The notes beneath the pieces were generated by a model. The model searched no databases. It was not told the DNA's origin and worked only from the letters and a program-made list of their open reading frames with translations. A DNA stretch of 64,000 bases from Desulfovibrio subterraneus (GTDB taxonomy: Bacteria; Desulfobacterota; Desulfovibrionia; Desulfovibrionales; Desulfovibrionaceae): contig NZ_BLVO01000013.1 of NCBI RefSeq assembly GCF_013340285.1, positions 851,574-915,573 on the forward strand, given 5' to 3'. The position numbers and the translations under genes were made by a program. Positions 1-8,706 of the stretch are shown here, in pieces. How positions within the stretch are numbered: position 1 is the first letter of the stretch; each line of letters opens with the position of its first letter.

Positions 1-91
1 CGTTTCCAATTTTTCCGGTTGTGGCAGAGGCTCCGATAATGGCAACGTTTTCGGGGTTGAACAGGGCCGGGATGTTACGGTGATATGTCAT
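1..91 (-). CDS. CoA-binding / acyl-CoA synthetase (ADP-forming) family protein, N-terminus only
   Basis: Only the first 30 codons are inside the window. The translated start runs [20 protein letters not shown] and continues with [10 protein letters not shown]. That is the opening of the Rossmann CoA-binding domain of ADP-forming acetyl-CoA synthetases and related protein acetyltransferases (family pattern LFxPxSVAVIGAS). The family interconverts acyl-CoA and ADP with acid, CoA and ATP, but the missing remainder decides whether this is a full synthetase, an alpha subunit only, or a PatZ-like acetyltransferase. It is divergent from rnc, with only 27 bp between the two start codons. A G-rich stretch just upstream could act as its ribosome binding site. 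Confidence 0.72.
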   Translation of the reverse strand, partial: MTYHRNIPALFNPENVAIIGASATTGKIGN

Positions 92-118
92 GGGCCCCCA
101 CTTTGGAGAAAGGTGAAA

Positions 119-811
119 ATGCTTAACATTCTACAAGATTCTATCCACTATCGCTTCCGGCAAGTCAAGTTGCTGGAAACGGCGCTCACCCACAGCTCGC
201 ATGCTAACGAGCAGGGTGGCGATATTGAACATAACGAACGCTTTGAATTTCTTGGTGATGCGGTGCTGGAGCTGAGCGTTTCGGAGCGGCTGTTTGCCAT
301 GTTCCCGGGCGCACGGGAAGGACACCTGACCCGTATGCGGGCCAAGCTCGTGAGCAAGCCATCTCTGGCGGAGCTTGCCAAGGAATTAAAGCTTGATGCC
401 TGTTTGCTGTTGGGCAAGGGGGAAGAGAGCCAGGGCGGAAGGGACAGGCATTCTCTGCTGAGCGATGCACTGGAAGCCGTCTTGGGGGCCGTGTTTCTGG
501 ATGGCGGATACGCCTCTGCGCTCGCAGTTGTAGACGTCCTTTTCGCCTCTCGCTGGCCGCAGGAGCCGGAAGGAGGCAAGAGCAAGGACTATAAAAGCAG
601 ATTGCAGGAACTTACACAGAAGTGCTTCAGAGAGCGCCCTGTGTATTCCCTGGCCGGCAGCAAAGGGCCGGAACATGAAAAAGTGTTCGAAGTCCTGCTT
701 ACATTACCCGACGGCCAAACTGTGACTGCAGACGGCCCGAGTGTTAAACGGGCTGAGCAGAGAGCCGCCGGACTGGCGCTTAAGCTGCTGGAACGTTCAA
801 TGGACCAATAG
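119..811 (+). CDS. rnc: Ribonuclease III
   Basis: Cytoplasmic double-strand-specific endoribonuclease that processes rRNA precursors and structured mRNAs. The 230-residue protein has the usual length. The family signature NERFEFLGD lies at about 39-47 with the Mg-binding acidic residues E43 and D47, the second acidic cluster [11 protein letters not shown] is near 115, and a C-terminal double-stranded RNA-binding domain starts near 150 ([11 protein letters not shown]). The ATG at 119 is preferred over the GTG at 80 because GGAGAAAGG lies 4-14 nt upstream and family proteins start at this point. The gene ends at a strong hairpin terminator shared with the convergent flagellin gene. Confidence 0.96.
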   Translation: MLNILQDSIHYRFRQVKLLETALTHSSHANEQGGDIEHNERFEFLGDAVLELSVSERLFAMFPGAREGHLTRMRAKLVSKPSLAELAKELKLDACLLLGKGEESQGGRDRHSLLSDALEAVLGAVFLDGGYASALAVVDVLFASRWPQEPEGGKSKDYKSRLQELTQKCFRERPVYSLAGSKGPEHEKVFEVLLTLPDGQTVTADGPSVKRAEQRAAGLALKLLERSMDQ

Positions 812-819
812 GTTTTTTG

Positions 820-855
820 AAAAGGCCGGGGAGGGGGAGCTCCCCGGCCTTTTTC
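820..855. terminator. Bidirectional rho-independent terminator between rnc and flagellin
   Basis: A 13-bp perfect stem (821-833 with 840-852) with a 6-nt loop is flanked by A and T runs, so it can stop transcription on both strands. It lies between two convergent genes. Confidence 0.9.
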
Positions 856-895
856 GTCTTTGGTCGCCTTGAACGATGTTCGACGCGCGGTGCTA

Positions 896-1789
896 CTAAC
901 CGCCGATAAGCTTCATTGCCATCTGCGGCAGAGAGTTGGCCTGCGAGAGCATGGCCACTGCAGCCTGGGTCAGAATCTGGTTACGCACGAATTCCGTCAT
1001 TTCGGTGGCTACGTCCACGTCGGAGATTCGGGATTCTGAAGCCTGCAGGTTTTCTGCCTGAATGGTAAGGTTCGATATCGTGTTCTCAAGGCGGTTTTGC
1101 AGGGCACCGAGAGAGGCACGGATCTTGTCCTTGGAAATAATTGCCTGGTCAATCGCATTCAGTGCCTGCTGTGCCGCGGACTGGGTGGAAATCGTGTACC
1201 CGCCGTGCGTTGCAAGCGTATTGTTGCCGATGCCAAGGGCAGATGCGGTGGAGATGCCGATCTGGATGTAGTAATAGTCTTCGGCTGAGTCGTTGCCCGT
1301 ACCGAAGTGCACCTTGAGCTTGCCCGTGGCGTTCAGACCGCTGCCGTTATGCACATTGCCGGAAAGTGTACCGTTCAACAGGTGAATGCCGTTGAAGTCG
1401 GTGGCGTTGGCAATTCGGGTAATTTCCGATGCCATTGCCTGATATTCCGATTCGATCATGAGACGCTGGTCCGAGTTGTAGGTACCGGTGGCTGCCTGTT
1501 CCGCCAGTTCCTTCATTCTGATCAGTTTTTCGTCGATGATCTGCAGAGCGCCGTCGGCCGTCTGGATCATGGAGATCGCGTCGTTTGCGTTACGGATCCC
1601 CTGGTTCATTGTGGAAATATCTGCCCGCATAAGTTCGCGGATGGCCAGACCTGCTGCGTCGTCCGCTGCGGTTCCCACGCGCAGACCGGAAGACAGACGG
1701 CGCGTGGAATCTGACAGTCTGGTGTAACTTGCATTCAAGTTACGAGACGCGTTCATCGCCATAAGGTTGTGATTTATGACCAAAGACAT
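896..1789 (-). CDS. fliC: Flagellin
   Basis: Filament subunit of the flagellum, exported by the flagellar type III apparatus. The 297-residue protein keeps both conserved ends: N-terminal D0/D1 (SLVINHNLMAMNASRNL and LSSGLRVGTAADDAAGLAI, residues 1-140) and C-terminal D1/D0 (SRISDVDVATEMTEF, ending LPQMAMKLIGG). The middle variable region is only about 75 residues, so this is a compact flagellin. AAGGAGG is positioned for the ATG at 1789, and a sigma-54 promoter lies 35-50 bp upstream. Serines and threonines in the variable region could be glycosylated, since two glycosyltransferase genes lie further along the motility region, but that link is inferred. Confidence 0.96.
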   Translation of the reverse strand: MSLVINHNLMAMNASRNLNASYTRLSDSTRRLSSGLRVGTAADDAAGLAIRELMRADISTMNQGIRNANDAISMIQTADGALQIIDEKLIRMKELAEQAATGTYNSDQRLMIESEYQAMASEITRIANATDFNGIHLLNGTLSGNVHNGSGLNATGKLKVHFGTGNDSAEDYYYIQIGISTASALGIGNNTLATHGGYTISTQSAAQQALNAIDQAIISKDKIRASLGALQNRLENTISNLTIQAENLQASESRISDVDVATEMTEFVRNQILTQAAVAMLSQANSLPQMAMKLIGG

Positions 1790-1822
1790 GGTATAACCTC
1801 CTTGTTGTACTGTCTTGGACTT

Positions 1823-1839
1823 AGCAATGGCGATGCCAA
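1823..1839 (-). promoter_or_regulatory. Sigma-54 (RpoN) promoter of flagellin
   Basis: The minus strand reads TTGGCATCGCCATTGCT, with GG at -24 and GC at -12 separated by exactly 10 nt and close agreement with the consensus TGGCACG-N4-TTGC. It lies just upstream of the flagellin ribosome binding site, leaving a 5' leader of about 22 nt. Confidence 0.88.
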
Positions 1840-1986
1840 ATGATAAATTAATAGTTATTTCAGAGTGTTAAAAATGCATGAAATGCTGTTTTTGTGGGTT
1901 TGCGGCGCAGATGGTCAATATTTTCCGCCTGCTTGGGCGGATATTCGACGCAGGAAGGCCGGTGGGAAAAAGTGTTCATGCTGCCC

Positions 1987-2013
1987 TAAAGCAAATTTAA
2001 TGTGAGCCGATAA
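1987..2013 (+). promoter_or_regulatory. Sigma-28 (FliA) promoter of flaG
   Basis: TAAA at 1987-1990 and GCCGATAA at 2006-2013 are separated by exactly 15 nt, which is the full consensus for the flagellar sigma factor FliA. The flaG start codon follows about 65 bp downstream. A short inverted repeat (CCGGC/GCCGG, about 2040-2054) lies in the leader. Confidence 0.92.
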
Positions 2014-2077
2014 GACGTATGTTAGGAGTTAGTCCCATTCCGGCATAGTGCCGGCTTTTCAACCGGGAGGAGTCGTC

Positions 2078-2479
2078 ATGAGACTGCAAGAAATTGACAG
2101 CGGTCTGCTCCATACCTATGGCGAGCCCGGCCCTGTAAGAGGGGCGGACCCCGGAAGCAACGTTTATGCGACACCGATCGACAAGCAGGCTTCTCAGACA
2201 CGCGTTGACGAAACCGGGAACGGGAGCAGTGACCAGAACACAGAACCTGCCAGTGAAAAAGACATACGGCAGGCAGCCGAAGAATTGCAGAAGCGCATGG
2301 AAGAACAAGGTGTACATCTGAAGTTCGAGGTTATGCACGCCGAAGACGGGCAGATAGAAGTGGAAGTTACAGATGAGGATCGCAGCAAGGTGCTCATGCG
2401 CATCCCTCCCAAAGGCGTCCTTCGCATAAATGCTCAGGGCAGGACTGCCATAGGGAATTTTCTCAATCTGCGTTCCTGA
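2078..2479 (+). CDS. flaG: FlaG family flagellar protein
   Basis: A 133-residue protein. Its C-terminal half (from LQKRMEEQGVHLKFEV to MRIPPKGVLRI) matches the FlaG pattern of a small beta domain ending near the I-P-P motif. FlaG proteins are linked to filament length and assembly in polar flagellates, but their mechanism is unsettled. The first 70 residues are low-complexity and polar, probably unstructured. The ATG at 2078 is chosen because GGGAGGAG lies 6 nt upstream. A perfect FliA promoter precedes it, so it should be a late (class 3) flagellar gene. It diverges from flagellin. Confidence 0.85.
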   Translation: MRLQEIDSGLLHTYGEPGPVRGADPGSNVYATPIDKQASQTRVDETGNGSSDQNTEPASEKDIRQAAEELQKRMEEQGVHLKFEVMHAEDGQIEVEVTDEDRSKVLMRIPPKGVLRINAQGRTAIGNFLNLRS

Positions 2480-2506
2480 CCGAAGAGATGTTTTGATAGT
2501 GCTTAC

Positions 2507-2536
2507 AAAAGGCATGGTACAACCATGCCTTTTTTC
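2507..2536 (+). terminator. Rho-independent terminator after flaG
   Basis: GGCATGGT (2511-2518) pairs with ACCATGCC (2522-2529) around a 3-nt loop, extended by A/T pairs and followed by a T run. Confidence 0.88.
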
Positions 2537-2676
2537 GTGGTCTGTTATATCCGGTACAGGAATATGCGAAACAGGCAGCATTATAATGGAGTCAGTGAGA
2601 AACTGATATAGTATGGCACGGTGCAATACTGTTCCGTTCCATCAATGTTTCTTTTCGTCCAAGGAGAGGGGACTCC

Positions 2677-4248
2677 ATGCTATCAAGAATGAGTCTGCGC
2701 GCAAAAATGCTGAGTGTGGCCGTGGCCGGGCCGTTGGTCGTTGCTGTCATTCTGTCGCTTCTCCGGGTTCAGGATATCCGGCAGGGAGCACAGGAAAGCG
2801 TTGTGGCTAAAAGTCGGGCCATTGTTCTCATGGCAGAGGCCGGACGGAATGAAATGTCCAAAAAACTTGAGATGCACCTCATAAAACCCTTTGCCGAGAT
2901 CCCGCCGGACAAGGTGGTAGAGGCCGTACCGGTGATTACCGCCATAAACATGGCCAAGGTTAATGCAAAAGAGGCCGGCTACGAATTCCGCGTTCCCAAG
3001 AACAGCCCCCGTAATCCGGCCAATGCCCCCACGGAACTTGAAAAAGAAGTGCTGGAAAAGCTGGAACAGGGCAATCTGTCCGAGTACATCATTTATGGAA
3101 AGGATGAGATCCGGTATTTCCGCCCCATCCGTTTGACGGCAGAATGCCTATACTGCCACGGCGACCCCGTAGGGGAGAAGGATGTAACCGGAGGCATCAA
3201 GGAAGGGTGGCGCGCCGGGGAAGTGCATGGAGCTTTCGAGATCATCAGCTCTCTCGCAGAGGCAAATGCCAGAATTCGGGAGGCCCAATACAATGTGGCA
3301 GGCATTGCCGGGGGCGCATTGCTGGTAATAATTCTGCTTACATGGCTGATAATGAAGGCCAGCCTGCTTTCGCCGCTTGAAAAGATAAAGGTGTATGTTG
3401 CCTCGCTTGCCGGGGGGAATCTGGATTCCCATATACAGTATGATAATAAGGATGAGATGGGCGAACTGGTTGCCAGTTTGCGCGCCATGCTTGAAAAATT
3501 GCGCCATATCATCATGGAATCAAAGGAAATAGCGAGACAGGTTTCGATGGGGAGCAACGAGTTGGCCAGCGCGTCTGAATCGCTTGCAGAAGGTGCAAGC
3601 CGTCAGGCTTCTGCCGTGGAGGAGATATCATCCTCTGTTGAGCAGATGACCTCGAATATTGAACAGAACGCGCATAATGCCAAACGCACAGAGGAAATGG
3701 CTCTCAAGTCTGCTCACAATGCACGGGAAAGCGGGGCGGCCGTGAGCAAATCCGTTGGGGCCATGCGGGATATAGCGGAAAAGATACGCTTCATACAGGA
3801 AATCGCCAGACAGACGAACCTGCTGGCGTTAAACGCTGCCATAGAGGCGGCCCGTGCGGGTGAACACGGTGCAGGGTTTGCCGTGGTTGCCAGCGAGGTG
3901 CGAAAACTGGCGGAGCGCAGCAACCATGTGGCTGAAGAGATAAGCGAGCTTTCTGTCAGCAGTGTGGACATTGCCGACAAAGCAGGAAGAATGCTTGCCG
4001 AACTGCTGCCGGATATTGAAGCAACATCCAGCCTTGTTCAGGAAATTTCTGCCGCCTGTGCGGAGCAGCATCAGGGAGCTGAGCAGGTGAACAAGGGCAT
4101 TCAGGCTCTGGACAGCGTGGTGCATCAGAATGCTGCGGCATCCGAAGAGATTGCCGGAACTTCCGCATCCCTTTCCCGTCAGTCGAAAGAACTGGATTCT
4201 TCCATGGCCTATTTCTCCGCACGACAGCGAATGGCGTTGCCGGAGTAA
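2677..4248 (+). CDS. Methyl-accepting chemotaxis protein with DUF3365-like periplasmic domain and CxxCH motif
   Basis: A 523-residue transmembrane receptor. Residues 9-30 are the first membrane segment, about 32-205 are periplasmic, about 206-228 are the second membrane segment, then a HAMP domain and the cytoplasmic signalling domain. The kinase-control tip ([20 protein letters not shown], near 372-391) is highly conserved. The periplasmic domain resembles DUF3365/Tll0287-type sensors and carries CLYCH at 157-161, a c-type haem attachment motif. It is therefore probably a redox, gas or oxygen sensor feeding CheA; haem binding is inferred. AAGGAGAGG precedes the ATG. No sigma-28 or sigma-54 promoter was convincing upstream. 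Confidence 0.92.
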   Translation: MLSRMSLRAKMLSVAVAGPLVVAVILSLLRVQDIRQGAQESVVAKSRAIVLMAEAGRNEMSKKLEMHLIKPFAEIPPDKVVEAVPVITAINMAKVNAKEAGYEFRVPKNSPRNPANAPTELEKEVLEKLEQGNLSEYIIYGKDEIRYFRPIRLTAECLYCHGDPVGEKDVTGGIKEGWRAGEVHGAFEIISSLAEANARIREAQYNVAGIAGGALLVIILLTWLIMKASLLSPLEKIKVYVASLAGGNLDSHIQYDNKDEMGELVASLRAMLEKLRHIIMESKEIARQVSMGSNELASASESLAEGASRQASAVEEISSSVEQMTSNIEQNAHNAKRTEEMALKSAHNARESGAAVSKSVGAMRDIAEKIRFIQEIARQTNLLALNAAIEAARAGEHGAGFAVVASEVRKLAERSNHVAEEISELSVSSVDIADKAGRMLAELLPDIEATSSLVQEISAACAEQHQGAEQVNKGIQALDSVVHQNAAASEEIAGTSASLSRQSKELDSSMAYFSARQRMALPE

Positions 4249-4273
4249 CGTAGCGATCAAGGAAACCGCATTG

Positions 4274-4305
4274 AGCGGCCTGCCGGTGAGGCGGGCCGCT
4301 TTTTT
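4274..4305 (+). terminator. Rho-independent terminator after the chemotaxis receptor
   Basis: AGCGGCC (4274-4280) pairs with GGCCGCT (4294-4300), with further inner pairing, followed by six T residues. Confidence 0.88.
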
Positions 4306-4320
4306 GCTGCAGGATGAACG

Positions 4321-4350
4321 AAAATCCCGCCTCGGGTAAAGCGGGATTTT
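4321..4350. terminator. Bidirectional terminator between receptor gene and flgE
   Basis: AAAATCCCGC (4321-4330) and GCGGGATTTT (4341-4350) form a 10-bp stem flanked by A and T runs, usable on both strands. A further GC-rich hairpin (4356-4364 with 4373-4381) lies next to the flgE end without a clear T run. Confidence 0.82.
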
Positions 4351-4410
4351 CGGGTGGCAGGCGGTTTCGGGGCCGCCTGCCGTATATGGTCGATCATTGT
4401 GCAGTCAGTA

Positions 4411-6060
4411 TTAGCGCTTCATGCCTATGACTTCGTTCAGCATGGTGTCCGTGGTGGTGATGACCTTGGAGTTAGCCTGGAAGCCTCGCTGCGTGGTGAT
4501 CATCTGAACGAATTCCTTGGCAAGGTCCACGTTGGATTGCTCAAGTGAGTTCGAATACACCGCGCCGAGCCCGTTGTTGTTGGCCGGTCCGGGGAGTGCT
4601 TCGCCCGAATCGCGGGTTGCGGAGAAGAGGTTGCCGCCTTCTCTGCGCAGGTTGTGCTCGCTCTGGAAGTCGTAGAGCGTGATCTGGTACAGGTCCAGAA
4701 TGATGCCGTTCGAGTAGCGGCCGCGCATGATGCCGTCGCGGTCAACGGTAACGTTCTGGAGGAAGCCGAAGGTGTACCCATCCTGACTCTGCAGCAGGGT
4801 GGATGAAGCACCCGCAAAACTGGTGGTGGCCGAAGACTGGCGTTCAACATTGCTGCCGAGCGACATGAGGTTGCCGGCGTTGCTGCCAATGGTTGCCGCA
4901 GTCTGTCCTGCTCCGCCGTTGACGAGGCCAGCCGAAGTGCTCGTGTATTTGAGACCGAGGTTCAGTTCCATGAGCGAGCCGGTAACATTGGTCGACAGAC
5001 CGGGGGTTACGAAGCTGGCGTTGGAAAGGCCTGAGAAGTTCGCAGTGAACAGCGGGTAGCCGTTTGTCGAATACGTGGTGGGTGCCCAGTTTGAAAGTTG
5101 TTTCAGGTCCGTACCGGCGTTGCTCTTGATGGTGTATGCGGACTGGTCCACAAGCTGCCCCGAGCTGTCGAAGGTAAGGGTACCTGTCATGAGCACACCT
5201 GCGGATGAGGTGGTGCTTACCTTGGTACCGTTGAAGACTCGTCCGTCTTCACCGGGTTCCACGGTTACCATGTATTCCCAGTAGCGCTTGCCGCTTGCTG
5301 CACCGGAAACGGTGTCTGCTGCAACCTGGTCAAAGTAGACCGTCAGGTTATGTGCGGTGCCACCTTCGTCATACACGCGCAGCGTGGACTGGTAGGCAAA
5401 ACTGTTCTGGCCGATGGGCGGATTGTCCAGACCGTTCCACTGCGAGAACATCGCGAAGAACGGGTCAGCATCGTTGCTGGCCTTGTCGCCGCCGTCACGG
5501 GCATCAAGGTTGGTAATCATGGTGACGTTGGAAGTGTGCTTGGGTTCACACGTAAAGCCTTCCAGCCTGATGTCGGTGGGCACACCTGATCCCTTGATGG
5601 ATGAAGACGTGCTTGTCACCTGCGTGGAAGATGTTGCCAGCGAGGGACGCGGCGTCTGAATCTGCCAGCCCTGCAGCACATAGCCGTGCGGGTCGACAAG
5701 ATAGCCGTCCTTGTCGAAGCGGAAGTTGCCTGCGCGGGTGTAATAGACGCTTTCTTCGTCTTTCACTTTTACCTGAAAGAAGCCCTTGCCTCCGATTGCA
5801 AGGTCGGTTGCTTCAGTGGTGGTTTCAAACGCACCCTGGCTGAAGTCGCCGTAAATGGCTCCGATGGCAACGCCACGGCCGACCTGTGTGACACCGGCGG
5901 CGCTGTTGACATCCTGGTTGATGAAGTCCTCGAAGTCCATGCGACTGCCCTTGAACCCAACGGTGTTGACGTTCGCAATGTTGTTGCCGAGAACGTTCAT
6001 TTTCTCGCCATGTGCCAGCAGGCCCGAAATTCCTGTCCACATGGATGCGGTAAGACTCAT
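4411..6060 (-). CDS. flgE: Flagellar hook protein FlgE
   Basis: Builds the hook, the flexible joint between motor and filament, and is exported by the flagellar secretion system. The 549-residue protein has the conserved rod/hook N-terminus (residues 1-45, with GNNIANVNTVGFKGSR) and C-terminus (SNVDLAKEFVQMITTQRGFQ, then KVITTTDTMLNEVIGMKR). Length and the large central domains fit the longer FlgE class. The ATG at 6060 has AAGGAGG 6 nt upstream; an upstream in-frame start at 6114 would add 18 residues not typical of the family. It is the last gene of fliK-flgD-flgE, separated from flgD by 124 bp holding two inverted repeats. Confidence 0.95.
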   Translation of the reverse strand: MSLTASMWTGISGLLAHGEKMNVLGNNIANVNTVGFKGSRMDFEDFINQDVNSAAGVTQVGRGVAIGAIYGDFSQGAFETTTEATDLAIGGKGFFQVKVKDEESVYYTRAGNFRFDKDGYLVDPHGYVLQGWQIQTPRPSLATSSTQVTSTSSSIKGSGVPTDIRLEGFTCEPKHTSNVTMITNLDARDGGDKASNDADPFFAMFSQWNGLDNPPIGQNSFAYQSTLRVYDEGGTAHNLTVYFDQVAADTVSGAASGKRYWEYMVTVEPGEDGRVFNGTKVSTTSSAGVLMTGTLTFDSSGQLVDQSAYTIKSNAGTDLKQLSNWAPTTYSTNGYPLFTANFSGLSNASFVTPGLSTNVTGSLMELNLGLKYTSTSAGLVNGGAGQTAATIGSNAGNLMSLGSNVERQSSATTSFAGASSTLLQSQDGYTFGFLQNVTVDRDGIMRGRYSNGIILDLYQITLYDFQSEHNLRREGGNLFSATRDSGEALPGPANNNGLGAVYSNSLEQSNVDLAKEFVQMITTQRGFQANSKVITTTDTMLNEVIGMKR

Positions 6061-6079
6061 GATCGACCTCCTTACAAGG

Positions 6080-6115
6080 CACTGTGTGCCACAGTGTGCG
6101 GAACTATTCCGCACA
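6080..6115. repeat. Two adjacent inverted repeats between flgD and flgE
   Basis: CACTGTG (6080-6086) and CACAGTG (6090-6096) form one hairpin with a 3-nt loop. TGTGCGGAA (6095-6103) and TTCCGCACA (6107-6115) form another with a 3-nt loop. They share 2 nt at 6095-6096, so the two RNA stems would compete or stack. They lie just upstream of the flgE ribosome binding site and lack T runs, so they are more like mRNA stability or translation-control elements than terminators. Confidence 0.72.
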
Positions 6116-6184
6116 TCATTGTCAAGCTGTGTGCAGGCGGCTTAAGCCAGCTTTGCACTGGGTTAGGTTTTGTAAATCCGATTG

Positions 6185-6904
6185 CTATTCCTCGGACGAA
6201 GGTGTTTCATCCGTGGTAGGGATGGAAGAGTTATCAACAACTTCCTGAACGTCCGTAAATTTAACTATTCGGCCGTCGGCGAGGCGCAGGTACTGGTCTG
6301 TTCCGTCTCTCTGCACGCCTGCCACCTTGCCGCTCACTTCCGTGGAGATGAGAACCGGCTTTCCATCCAGCCCCTCGGCGTACATGGCGACCGAGTACAC
6401 GCCGTCTGCCATTTCGGTTCCCTTGTAGTCCTTGCCGTCCCACTGATATTCGTAGTTGCCCGTCTGCTTGGTGCCGATGCTTTCGGTGCGGACAAGGTTC
6501 ATATTCGGGTCGTAGATGTTGATGAAACCGTTGGCCACGGGCTCGGTAATGGTAAAATACAGGGAGCTGGTGCTATCGGCGGTCTTGGAGAGGCCGTACC
6601 CCTTGGCTCGCACGTCCTTGCCGATGAAGCTGACCGCACTGATCATTTCCTGGCGGGAGGTGGAATCGTTCATTTCCTTGATGCCGCCGGAAATATTGGT
6701 GAGCTGTTCAAGGCTGGAGAATTCAGAGAGCTGGGAAACAAATTCCTTGTCGTCCATGGGGTTCATGGGGTCCTGATGGGAGAGCTGAGCAACCAGCAGG
6801 GTAAGGAAGTCTTCCTTGCCCAGATCGGACTTGCCGCGAACCTGCAGCTGCCCGAATTCCTGTTCGGCTTTGCCAAGTATGCTGCCATCTACTGCCGTTG
6901 CCAT
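6185..6904 (-). CDS. flgD: Flagellar hook assembly protein FlgD (hook cap)
   Basis: Scaffolding cap needed for polymerisation of FlgE at the hook tip. The 239-residue protein shows the FlgD N-terminal signature (LGKEDFLTLLVAQLSHQDPM, then NPMDDKEFVSQLSEFSSLEQL, residues 27-70) and a C-terminal FlgD Tudor/Ig-like portion (YQWDGKDYKGTEMADGVY near 170). The start has GAGAGG upstream. It lies 12 bp after fliK and 124 bp before flgE in a single transcription unit. Confidence 0.95.
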   Translation of the reverse strand: MATAVDGSILGKAEQEFGQLQVRGKSDLGKEDFLTLLVAQLSHQDPMNPMDDKEFVSQLSEFSSLEQLTNISGGIKEMNDSTSRQEMISAVSFIGKDVRAKGYGLSKTADSTSSLYFTITEPVANGFINIYDPNMNLVRTESIGTKQTGNYEYQWDGKDYKGTEMADGVYSVAMYAEGLDGKPVLISTEVSGKVAGVQRDGTDQYLRLADGRIVKFTDVQEVVDNSSIPTTDETPSSEE

Positions 6905-6916
6905 GGGAAACCTCTC

Positions 6917-8665
6917 TTATGCGATAAGATCCACACCCTGACGGGTGGAATGTTTTGCCGTTTCCCCGGTATTGTGCATTTCCTGGGCCAAAGCCGTATT
7001 GTCTGCTCTGAGGTTGTGTAACCGCCTCTGATTCAAGAATTTTTGTCTCAGTTCCTGCTGCGCGTTATGCTCTGTGGAGCCTTGCCAGGAAGACATGTCC
7101 TGCTGGTTTTGCAGCCCGGTCTGCACCTCGATGTTGTCCACCTTCAGGCCCTGGTTTTCCAGAGAAGTCTTGAGCTGGTGCAACTGGTCATTGATCGCCT
7201 TGGCAGCTTCCGCGCTTTCGGGTCTGATAAGCGCATTCACTTCATGGTTCTTGACGGAAAGAATGACCGTGATCTTGCCGAGATCTTCAGGAGTGAGTTG
7301 CAGGGTCAGCTGCTTTGCACCGTTCTGCATGGTGCGGAGCATGCCGCTTTCAACCTGTTCGAAAACCTGTCTTTCTGCCGTTCTGGCTGCAGCCGTACGT
7401 AAACCGTTGGCAGCTGCGGCGTTCTGGTCGATCACGGTCTGCCCGTTGGTAGAAGGAGCAGAGTTGATTTCAAGGCGCTCAAGCAGGGACTTCAGGGCAT
7501 CTTTTTGCTTGTCCCTGCTCTTGTTCTGCATGGTGTCGTCTGAGAGCGTGTCGTTGAAACGGCCAAACTGGCGAGACTCTGCGCTCTGCTGCTTGTCGGT
7601 TGCCGGATGAACAGCGTTCTTGTTGTCTGTTTGTTTCACGGACTCGGCGTTTTTTTCCTGCATGGCAGCATTGCGTGCTTCGCGGGTCACTTCCTTGTTC
7701 CCCGCAGAACCTGCCGTTACGGTTGATAAACCGTTGGCTTCGGCTGTCGCACTATCCTTGATAAGAACCGACGATGCCGCGGTTTCCTTGGAAGCACGCA
7801 TATCGGCAGCATTGAATCTGCCGGAGCGCTCCCATGCCTCTTCCATGGCGGGAGCAAGCGCATCGTGCAAGCTGGTAACACGCTCTTCGGCCGCGTTGCG
7901 CTTGGCAGTAATGCTATTGGAAATTTCTGAGAGCAGAGCCTTCAGGCCCTTTGTGTCTACGGTAAGACCTTCCTGCCCTGCAAAGAGCTGCTTCATGCGG
8001 CTTATGCCGGATTCGTCCAGCTGGAGAGCCTTGCCTATGTTGGCAAGTTCTTCCTGGCTGATGTCGAGGGTGGTTCCTTCGGGCATGGAAGCTATTTTGT
8101 TGAGGACACTGTTCCACGCCTTGGAAAGATTGCCGCTCTGCGCGGTATCCAGCAGGCTGCCGGATTCTTCAGGCGTGAAGCCAAGCTTTTGCAGAAAGAC
8201 GGATGCGCCGTTGCGGGTGGCATCATCAAGCTTGAAAGCGGCCGTTTCCTGTCCGGTGAAGGCACCGTTTTCGGCCAGAGAGTGCAGCAGGCTGCTCCAC
8301 GTGAGAGAACCTTCAGAGGCCGACGTTTCAAGCTCATCAAGCGTCTTGTCGTCAACGCCGAGGTTGGAGAGTTTGGTCTTGAGGCTGTGATAGGTGTGCA
8401 CGTCGATCTTGCCGTCGCGCAGACCGTTTATGCCATCTTCCTTGCCGCCGGTGCCGAGAAGGCGGTTGCGGATCTTGTCTGCCTGCGCATTGCTGCCGGC
8501 GAGTGAAAGCGCGTTGGAAGCAGTCTTGAGCGAGCTTTGCCCCATGCTGGCCGTATTTTTCAGAATGCCTTCAAAAGACGAAGCGGAGGCACCGGCTGCC
8601 TTCGTCTGCGCCTTGATCCCGTTTGAAGGGGATGATTCTGAAAATAGTACGGGAAAGAATTGCAT
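6917..8665 (-). CDS. fliK: Flagellar hook-length control protein FliK
   Basis: Molecular ruler that stops hook growth and switches export to filament substrates. The 582-residue protein has a long, variable, polar N-terminal region typical of FliK and a conserved C-terminal Flg_hook domain (about 440-540), with LTLQLTPEDLGKITVILSV followed by an alpha-helix. The ATG at 8665 is preferred to the one at 8689 because AAGGAG lies 6 nt upstream. First gene of the hook operon, with a candidate sigma-54 promoter immediately upstream. Confidence 0.87.
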   Translation of the reverse strand: MQFFPVLFSESSPSNGIKAQTKAAGASASSFEGILKNTASMGQSSLKTASNALSLAGSNAQADKIRNRLLGTGGKEDGINGLRDGKIDVHTYHSLKTKLSNLGVDDKTLDELETSASEGSLTWSSLLHSLAENGAFTGQETAAFKLDDATRNGASVFLQKLGFTPEESGSLLDTAQSGNLSKAWNSVLNKIASMPEGTTLDISQEELANIGKALQLDESGISRMKQLFAGQEGLTVDTKGLKALLSEISNSITAKRNAAEERVTSLHDALAPAMEEAWERSGRFNAADMRASKETAASSVLIKDSATAEANGLSTVTAGSAGNKEVTREARNAAMQEKNAESVKQTDNKNAVHPATDKQQSAESRQFGRFNDTLSDDTMQNKSRDKQKDALKSLLERLEINSAPSTNGQTVIDQNAAAANGLRTAAARTAERQVFEQVESGMLRTMQNGAKQLTLQLTPEDLGKITVILSVKNHEVNALIRPESAEAAKAINDQLHQLKTSLENQGLKVDNIEVQTGLQNQQDMSSWQGSTEHNAQQELRQKFLNQRRLHNLRADNTALAQEMHNTGETAKHSTRQGVDLIA

Positions 8666-8689
8666 GGAAGACTCCTTTGGACCTCCCAA

Positions 8690-8706
8690 AGCGAAAAGCG
8701 TTCCAA
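8690..8706 (-). promoter_or_regulatory. Candidate sigma-54 promoter of fliK-flgD-flgE
   Basis: The minus strand reads TTGGAACGCTTTTCGCT; GG and GC are separated by exactly 10 nt. It matches the consensus TGGCACG-N4-TTGC with two mismatches. Its position gives a short leader of about 13 nt before the fliK start. Confidence 0.65.

Noticed and set aside
2583-2611. TAAT and CTGATATA upstream of the receptor, resembling a sigma-28 promoter
   Set aside because: The -10 region has only about 5 of 8 matches and the -35 is imperfect; too weak to call.
2611-2640. TGGCACG at 2614-2620 upstream of the chemotaxis receptor, like a sigma-54 -24 box
   Set aside because: There is no GC pair at the -12 spacing (the sequence after it is GTGCAATA), so the site does not meet the consensus.
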